Positions 12,498 through 15,706 of a stretch of DNA of 15,706 nucleotides are shown here, piece after piece. The stretch spans positions 1 through 15,706 of the forward strand of contig JAENWO010000017.1 in NCBI GenBank assembly GCA_016649925.1, written 5' to 3'. Below the pieces are notes generated by a model, which did no database searches, was not told where the DNA came from, and saw only the letters and a program-made list of their open reading frames with translations. Numbering within the stretch: the first letter of the stretch is position 1; each line of letters begins with the position of its first letter. The DNA comes from Actinomycetales bacterium (GTDB lineage Bacteria > Actinomycetota > Actinomycetes > Actinomycetales > Beutenbergiaceae). Both the position numbers and the translations under genes were made by a program.

Positions 12498-12964
12498 GCG
12501 ACGCCCGGATTCCGACCACCCTCACCGAGTGGGCCGTGCGCTACCCGGACGGGCGGGTCACGGTCATGGACCCACCGACAGGATCACTCGCCAAGGCGCG
12601 CGCGCTCGACCTCGTCGGATGGCACCCCAACCGCCGCCTGCTGACCCGCGAGGTCACCGAGTGGGAGGCCGTCACGGACACCCCGACCGATGTGCTCTGC
12701 TCCTCATGCCACCAGCCGATGGACACGCCGGGATGCTGCACCAGTCCTGAGTCGAAAGCCAAGCACCCGCAAGGCTTCCACACGATCTCCGATGGGCTGC
12801 CTGGACGGGAAGCGGACACCCCGACCGCGGGGGCCTGTGACCGTGGCCCCTGCCACCTGCCGCGCGGGCACGAGGGCCGCTGCAACCCCGGCGGGGACGC
12901 CCTACCACGCGAGCGTTACGACGCCGTACTGGACTCTGGCCCGACCGAGGGAGGTGCGCGGTGA
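12494..12964 (+). CDS. Hypothetical Cys/His-rich phage protein, 156 aa
   Basis: The first 60 residues form an alpha/beta unit (TLTEWAVRYPDGRVTV, ARALDLVGWHPNRRLL, REVTEWEAV) typical of actinophage accessory proteins. Then comes CSSCHQPMDTPGCC (C69, C72, C81, C82), followed by a second cluster, CDRGPCHLPRGHEGRC (C115, C120, H126, C130). The second cluster has the same C-x-L-x-x-GH-x-G pattern as the 57-residue protein at 2348-2521. It may hold two small zinc sites. No function is recognised. The start is ATG 12494, a 4-nt overlap. Confidence 0.7.
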   Translation: MSDARIPTTLTEWAVRYPDGRVTVMDPPTGSLAKARALDLVGWHPNRRLLTREVTEWEAVTDTPTDVLCSSCHQPMDTPGCCTSPESKAKHPQGFHTISDGLPGREADTPTAGACDRGPCHLPRGHEGRCNPGGDALPRERYDAVLDSGPTEGGAR

Positions 12965-13314
12965 GCGCCGAGACGCTGAGGGGGCGGGTGGCGAAGGTGT
13001 TGTTCGTCTCGCGCGTGAGCGACTACGCGGGGAGAACGGCCCCCGAGATCATGGACCGCTGCGACGAGGCCGCCGATGCCGTCCTGGCTGTGGTCGCCGC
13101 CGACACCGAGGGCATCGCGCGGGTGCTGCGGGAGCACGACTGGGATGGCGGCGAGACCCTGAATCTCGGCTACTACCGCACCGAGGCGACGTGCATCTGT
13201 GGGATCACCTACTGGGGCGGAGACCACGACGAAGACCCGTCGCTGGCGGAAGCGCTGACCACCCACCAGGCCGCCGCCGTGGCCGCGTACTTGGCCGGTG
13301 ACCCCCGTGGCTGA
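12961..13314 (+). CDS. Small actinophage protein with VLxEH...CxC...HQA module, 117 aa
   Basis: GTG 12961 has a strong GAGGGAGG at 12947-12954 with a 6-nt spacer and a 4-nt overlap with the previous gene. After a helical N-terminus, the segment IARVLREHDW (52-61), ATCICGITYW (76-85) and LTTHQAAAVAAYL (99-111) follows the module 'VL-EH ... CxCG ... H-A--LAAAGL' common in actinobacterial and actinophage proteins. The 308-residue protein at 11571 carries a diverged version. The CxC and two histidines may bind a metal. Function is unknown. Confidence 0.7.
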   Translation: MSAETLRGRVAKVLFVSRVSDYAGRTAPEIMDRCDEAADAVLAVVAADTEGIARVLREHDWDGGETLNLGYYRTEATCICGITYWGGDHDEDPSLAEALTTHQAAAVAAYLAGDPRG

Positions 13315-13552
13315 CATCGACGTAGACACCACGGTCGACTGCGCCGGGATGGACGTGCTGATCGTGCGCGCGCGGTGCTGCCGCGACTGGCCCGTTCTCG
13401 CGCTGGCGCGCATGGGCCGCTGCGGCTACTGCGGCCAGATCCCGGTGGTCGTGCCGGTCGGGCCATGCGTGTGCGGTCACCTCGCCGCGTGGCACGGCCC
13501 GGGGTGCATCGCGTGCGGGTGCGCAGGGATGAGCGGACGGGAGGGGCGATGA
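13298..13552 (+). CDS. Small multi-cysteine zinc-ribbon-like protein, 84 aa
   Basis: GTG starts at 13298 and 13307 are both possible and neither has a good Shine-Dalgarno, so the start is uncertain by three residues. The protein has C27-C28, C42-x2-C45 (CGYCGQ), C57-x-C59-x-H61 (CVCGH), then H66, C70, C73 and C75 (HGPGCIACGC), enough for two metal sites. The CGxCG...CVCGH...C-x-x-CGC layout is a zinc-ribbon pattern seen in tiny actinophage proteins. No enzymatic residues are recognisable. Confidence 0.68.
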   Translation: MTPVADIDVDTTVDCAGMDVLIVRARCCRDWPVLALARMGRCGYCGQIPVVVPVGPCVCGHLAAWHGPGCIACGCAGMSGREGR

Positions 13553-13818
13553 GCACCTACGTCTGGCTCGAATGCCTCGACCACGACCCGCCCCTGAGCG
13601 CCGATGGTGAGTCCGGGCAGCACCTCTCCGACCTGCCGCAGATCCGCGCCGACCTGGCCGCCCGGGTGCGCGTCGTGGCGAGCATCCGCGACGGGTGGGA
13701 CCCCGGCGACTACTTCCGGAGCAACACTGCTCGATTCCTGACCCGGCACGAGAAGTGCCGTATCGGCATCCGCGATGAGTACGGCGACGAGTATCCGTCC
13801 ACGGAGGCGACGTCGTGA
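13549..13818 (+). CDS. Conserved actinophage protein YVWLEC...HDPPL, 89 aa
   Basis: The N-terminus, TYVWLECLDHDPPLSADGES (2-21), then QHLSDLPQIRADLAARVRV (23-41) is a pattern I recall in many actinophage genomes, with no assigned function. The middle and C-terminal parts (NTARFLTRHEKCRIGIRDEY) are probably an alpha/beta fold, with C9, H12, H67 and C69 that could meet in a metal site. ATG 13549 has GAGGGG 7-8 nt upstream and a 4-nt overlap. The C-terminal STEATS is encoded by the same junction repeat as at 728-745. Confidence 0.72.
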   Translation: MSTYVWLECLDHDPPLSADGESGQHLSDLPQIRADLAARVRVVASIRDGWDPGDYFRSNTARFLTRHEKCRIGIRDEYGDEYPSTEATS

Positions 13819-13821
13819 GCG
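13804..13821 (+). repeat. Junction repeat copy 3 (18 nt, exact)
   Basis: GAGGCGACGTCGTGAGCG, identical to 728-745, spans the stop of the 13549 gene and the GTG start of the 13815 gene. Confidence 0.6.
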
Positions 13822-14000
13822 GCCGCCGCCCCATGACCCCCGCCGATGAGGCGTCGGTCCTGCGAGCGACCGCCGATGCCGTGATGGCCGAGCCGTGGGG
13901 CGGCCGGATCTGGCGGCTCTGCGCCTGCGCATGGCTCACCGCCCGCGCTGACCGTCTCGCACCCCGCGCCCGGAAACGACCAGCCCAGGAGGACACGTGA
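13815..14000 (+). CDS. Hypothetical small helical protein, 61 aa
   Basis: The GTG start overlaps the upstream stop by 4 nt. The product is helical and basic at its end: DEASVLRATADAVMAEPWGG, then WRLCACAWLTARADRLAPRA. No family is recognised. Its last codons contain a strong AGGAGG (13987-13992) that serves as Shine-Dalgarno for the next gene. Confidence 0.6.
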   Translation: MSGRRPMTPADEASVLRATADAVMAEPWGGRIWRLCACAWLTARADRLAPRARKRPAQEDT

Positions 14001-14770
14001 GCACCCCCACGGTCTACTGTGCGAGCGGATGTGTGGTCCGCGGCCAGCATCGACAGACGTGCGAGACCCGGGACCGCGAGGTCGACCCGTGCAAGGGCTG
14101 CCTGCCACGGGCTGCGGAGTACGGGAATCTCTGCGCGTTCTGCTTCCAGCGGCTACAGTCCGACGTCGCCACGGCGCCCGCGCTCGTAGCGCACCTGCGG
14201 GAGATCGGGGAGCCCTACGCCCAGGTCGCGCCACCGTCCGACACGCGCACCTACCGCGACCCGGCAGAGGGCGGGATCCTGCATGTGGCGTGGGGTGCCG
14301 CCGACGAGATCCACGCCGACCTAGCATCGTGGGCGCTGCTGATCCTCGAGGAGCACCCGAACGGCTCGCAGATGCGCGGCCCCGACGAGACCGGCGCCTG
14401 GCACACGCGCTACGGGACGACGGTCGGGGTAGTCGTGGCTGAGGCGACGGTGCGGCTGTGCACATGGCTGCGACCTCTGCTGCCCTGGTGCGCGGCTCAG
14501 GAGTGGGCTGCCGAGATGCGCCGCGAGGTCGGGGCGCTGATCGCCACGACGTCGGCGCGCTGGCCGATGCAGGACTCCCAGGCGCGTGCGGTCGTCGGGG
14601 TCCGGTGCGCCCGCTGCGGCTTCGAGTCCCTGGACTACACGCCGACGAAGGGCGCGGACCTGCCGTTCGACGTGCGGTGCGTGAACCCGGAGTGCGGGAG
14701 GATCTACACCGAGGCCGAGTGGGACGCCGCGCTGGCGAAGATGACCGTCGAGAGAGGGTATGTGGCATGA
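13997..14770 (+). CDS. Actinophage protein with N- and C-terminal zinc ribbons, 257 aa
   Basis: GTG 13997 has AGGAGG 4 nt upstream. The N-terminal 50 residues hold C8, C12, C22, C32-x2-C35 (CKGC) and C46-x2-C49 (CAFC), enough for two metal sites, followed by a helix QRLQSDVATAPALVAHLREI. The central region (about 85-180) is helical. The C-terminal CARCGFESLDYTP with C204 and C207, then CVNPECGRIYTEAEW with C228 and C233, is a classic zinc-ribbon. The same three-part layout recurs in actinophage genomes as a hypothetical protein. A nucleic-acid-binding role is plausible from the ribbons but unproven. Confidence 0.78.
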   Translation: MSTPTVYCASGCVVRGQHRQTCETRDREVDPCKGCLPRAAEYGNLCAFCFQRLQSDVATAPALVAHLREIGEPYAQVAPPSDTRTYRDPAEGGILHVAWGAADEIHADLASWALLILEEHPNGSQMRGPDETGAWHTRYGTTVGVVVAEATVRLCTWLRPLLPWCAAQEWAAEMRREVGALIATTSARWPMQDSQARAVVGVRCARCGFESLDYTPTKGADLPFDVRCVNPECGRIYTEAEWDAALAKMTVERGYVA

Positions 14771-15081
14771 GCGAGTTGACGAGCTTTGTCCTTGCCCGCA
14801 TCGCCGAGGACGAGGCGAGGTCTTCCGAGTGGACGTACACCCAAGACCTCGGCATCCGGACGCGTGTCGTCACGGTCCACCCCGGAGCGCCGAGTTCCGC
14901 CCGCGTCCTGGCCGAGTGCGAGGCGAAGCGGCGGATCGTCAGCACGATGGAGTCGGCGATCAACGGCGGATGGCAGAGCCAGTCACGGGAGGAGATCGAG
15001 TTCGTCGCCACTAGGGTCCTCCGCGCCCTTGCCTCCATCTGGCGTGACCACTCGGACTTCCGTGAGGAGTGGCGGGCATGA
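14767..15081 (+). CDS. DUF6221-like protein, 104 aa
   Basis: The pattern ELTSFVLARIAEDEARS (3-19), RVLAECEAKRRIVSTME (about 46-62) and LRALASIWRDHSDFREEW (about 85-102) matches DUF6221, a family of about 100 residues common in Streptomyces, other actinobacteria and their phages. Members have a helical build and a characteristic closing H-x-D/x-W motif, both seen here. No biochemical function is known. ATG 14767 overlaps the previous stop by 4 nt. Confidence 0.8.
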   Translation: MSELTSFVLARIAEDEARSSEWTYTQDLGIRTRVVTVHPGAPSSARVLAECEAKRRIVSTMESAINGGWQSQSREEIEFVATRVLRALASIWRDHSDFREEWRA

Positions 15082-15296
15082 GCCCCTGCGAGAGGTGCGA
15101 CTTCATCGGGCCAGAACTGCCGACGCTGGTGCGTGACGATCGCGAACTGCACCGGGCGGTGCACGAGTTCACCGACGCGGTCTTTGGCCCGATCACGGAC
15201 TGGCAGATGCGGGTCCTGGACCGGGTGATGGAAGCCCGCGCCAAGGGCGTCCGGCGCGGGCTCGCCCTGCCACGACGGAAGTGGCTGCGCCCATGA
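15078..15296 (+). CDS. Small phage protein with CxxC and WQ...LPRR pattern, 72 aa
   Basis: The N-terminus is MSPCERCDF (C4, C7). The rest is helical, with ITDWQMRVLDRVMEAR and then RRGLALPRRKWLRP at the end. The WQ-x(2)-VL ... LALPRR order resembles the adenine-motif and the approach to Walker A of large terminases, but the GK[ST] residues are absent and the frame stops. It may be an unrelated small protein. ATG 15078 overlaps the DUF6221 stop by 4 nt. Confidence 0.62.
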   Translation: MSPCERCDFIGPELPTLVRDDRELHRAVHEFTDAVFGPITDWQMRVLDRVMEARAKGVRRGLALPRRKWLRP

Positions 15297-15526
15297 GGGA
15301 TCACGACGGCGTCGAGTGGCTGACCGTCGCCCAGGCGGCCGAGCGGTTCGGGCTCAAGGAGACCCTGCTGCGCAAGTGGATCAGCCGCGGCGTGCTGCAC
15401 GGCGACGACCTCAAGCGCGTCGGACGCTACGTCGTGGTCTCGTCAGTCGGGGTCATGGGCGCCGAGTATCACCTGCACACTCACGGGCCAAAGCTCGCCG
15501 CAGGTCGTCGGCGTGTCGCGCTTTGA
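15293..15526 (+). CDS. MerR/excisionase-like helix-turn-helix protein, 77 aa
   Basis: Residues 9-50, WLTVAQAAERFGLKETLLRK followed by WISRGVL and RVGRYVVV, are a winged helix-turn-helix of the MerR/excisionase (HTH_17-like) type. TVAQAAERFGL is the first helix pair, LLRKWISRGVL the recognition helix, and GRYVVV the wing. The basic tail (AAGRRRVAL) could add DNA contacts. It is the last gene before the window's only long intergenic region, which carries promoter-like boxes, so it may regulate them; that link is inferred from position. It overlaps the upstream stop by 4 nt. Confidence 0.75.
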   Translation: MRDHDGVEWLTVAQAAERFGLKETLLRKWISRGVLHGDDLKRVGRYVVVSSVGVMGAEYHLHTHGPKLAAGRRRVAL

Positions 15527-15551
15527 CCATGTCCGGGAGACGTGTCACACT
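15523..15551 (+). promoter_or_regulatory. Candidate promoter with palindromic operator over the -10
   Basis: TTGACC (15523-15528) and CACACT (15546-15551) are 17 nt apart. The perfect palindrome GTGTCACAC (15542-15550) covers the -10, a usual place for a repressor site. The -10 match is weak (3/6), so this is tentative. A start would fall near 15558, just before a long hairpin. Confidence 0.4.
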
Positions 15552-15562
15552 GGTTGTCAGGT

Positions 15563-15626
15563 GTACGAAGTACGCCCTAGGCCCGGTGCTACCTGCCCCT
15601 TATCGGTGGGACCCGGGCCTTCGTAC
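15563..15626 (+). other. Long imperfect hairpin, possible structured leader or small RNA
   Basis: GTACGAA (15563-15569) pairs with TTCGTAC (15620-15626), and GGCCCGG (15580-15586) with CCGGGCC (15613-15619). On the right side the two blocks are continuous, giving a 7+7 bp stem with a 10-nt bulge on the left and a 26-nt loop. No U-tract follows, so it is not a simple terminator, and no tRNA pattern fits. It could be a leader structure, a small RNA or a protein-binding site. Confidence 0.5.
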
Positions 15627-15671
15627 TGCCCCCACAGACTTCCCGGCCGCCATCCCGCGGCAACCTCCACA

Positions 15672-15697
15672 CCCCAACGGGGCGACCGCTTCGGCGG
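15672..15697 (+). other. Two short adjacent GC-rich hairpins
   Basis: CCCC-AAC-GGGG (15672-15682) is followed by CCGC-TTCG-GCGG (15686-15697), the latter closed by a C(UUCG)G-type tetraloop, which is unusually stable. No poly-U run follows within the window. A terminator lacking a U-tract or part of a leader RNA are both possible. Confidence 0.4.
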
Positions 15698-15699
15698 AC

Positions 15700-15705
15700 T
15701 TGACA
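15700..15705 (+). promoter_or_regulatory. Perfect -35-like TTGACA at the window edge
   Basis: TTGACA matches the consensus -35 box exactly, but the sequence ends before any -10 could be seen. It would serve a gene beyond the window. Confidence 0.3.
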
Positions 15706-15706
15706 C

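Larger units (their letters stand above)
15527..15706. other. Intergenic region without a gene (180 nt)
   Basis: No supportable coding frame is found on either strand. It holds the promoter-like boxes, palindrome and hairpins listed separately, and is the only long stretch without a gene in the window. Confidence 0.7.

Noticed and set aside
13710..15164. Very long minus-strand open frame (484 codons) opposite five genes
   Set aside because: It is arginine/serine/proline-rich with no recognisable motif, as expected for the antisense frame of GC-rich coding DNA; the + strand has coupled genes with conserved families over the whole span.
15527..15640. tRNA-like element in the intergenic region
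   Set aside because: The pairings do not give an acceptor stem with a T-arm GTTCRA sequence or a 7-nt anticodon loop.

Overview
The window is a tightly packed, GC-rich stretch of phage (or prophage) early-region DNA, almost certainly from a phage of a high-GC actinobacterium. The reasons are a WhiB-family regulator (a family confined to Actinobacteria and their phages), GTG/ATG starts, strong GC bias in third codon positions, and many small Cys/His-rich or DUF proteins of the kind that fill actinophage genomes. No virion, terminase or integrase gene is visible, so lifestyle cannot be judged. All 35 tiled genes lie on the + strand, and 28 of the 34 gene-to-gene junctions are 4-nt ATGA/GTGA overlaps, so the block is probably read as long, translationally coupled operons.

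Layout. Positions 3-3269: the C-terminus of a membrane protein, then small accessory proteins including an ASCH-domain protein. Positions 3266-4833: a recombination pair, a Cas4/RecB-like PD-(D/E)XK nuclease followed by a Rad52-like single-strand annealing protein. Positions 4830-7705: two tiny proteins, a C5-cytosine methyltransferase, a WhiB regulator and a beta-class amino-methyltransferase, probably an anti-restriction/epigenetic cassette since no restriction enzyme is seen. Positions 7702-9258: a coiled-coil protein, a possible ADP-ribosyltransferase-fold protein, a DUF4326 protein and a RusA Holliday-junction resolvase. Positions 9218-11500: the replication module, with a promoter-like sequence and repeat-bearing leader, a small protein, a replisome organiser with internal tandem repeats (candidate origin) and a DnaB helicase. 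Positions 11497-15526: a 25-residue His-rich microprotein and about ten accessory proteins rich in CxxC motifs, ending in a small HTH protein. Positions 15527-15706: the only substantial intergenic region, with a promoter-like sequence, a palindrome over its -10, a long imperfect hairpin, two short hairpins and a second -35-like box at the window edge.

The replication, recombination and resolution proteins form a coherent set: the organiser would load DnaB, the nuclease and annealing protein would support recombination-dependent replication, and RusA would resolve the junctions.

The most unusual signal is inside the cytosine methyltransferase gene. A second reading frame (5471-5797) has its own well-placed Shine-Dalgarno and encodes a protein that I recognise, from memory, as a recurrent actinophage family, while the main frame still carries conserved methyltransferase motif VIII. 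Both frames look like real protein over the same DNA. Other points worth attention are the candidate origin inside the organiser gene, the 9218-9328 promoter/leader, an 18-nt stop/start junction repeated 13 kb apart, and the structured 3' intergenic region.
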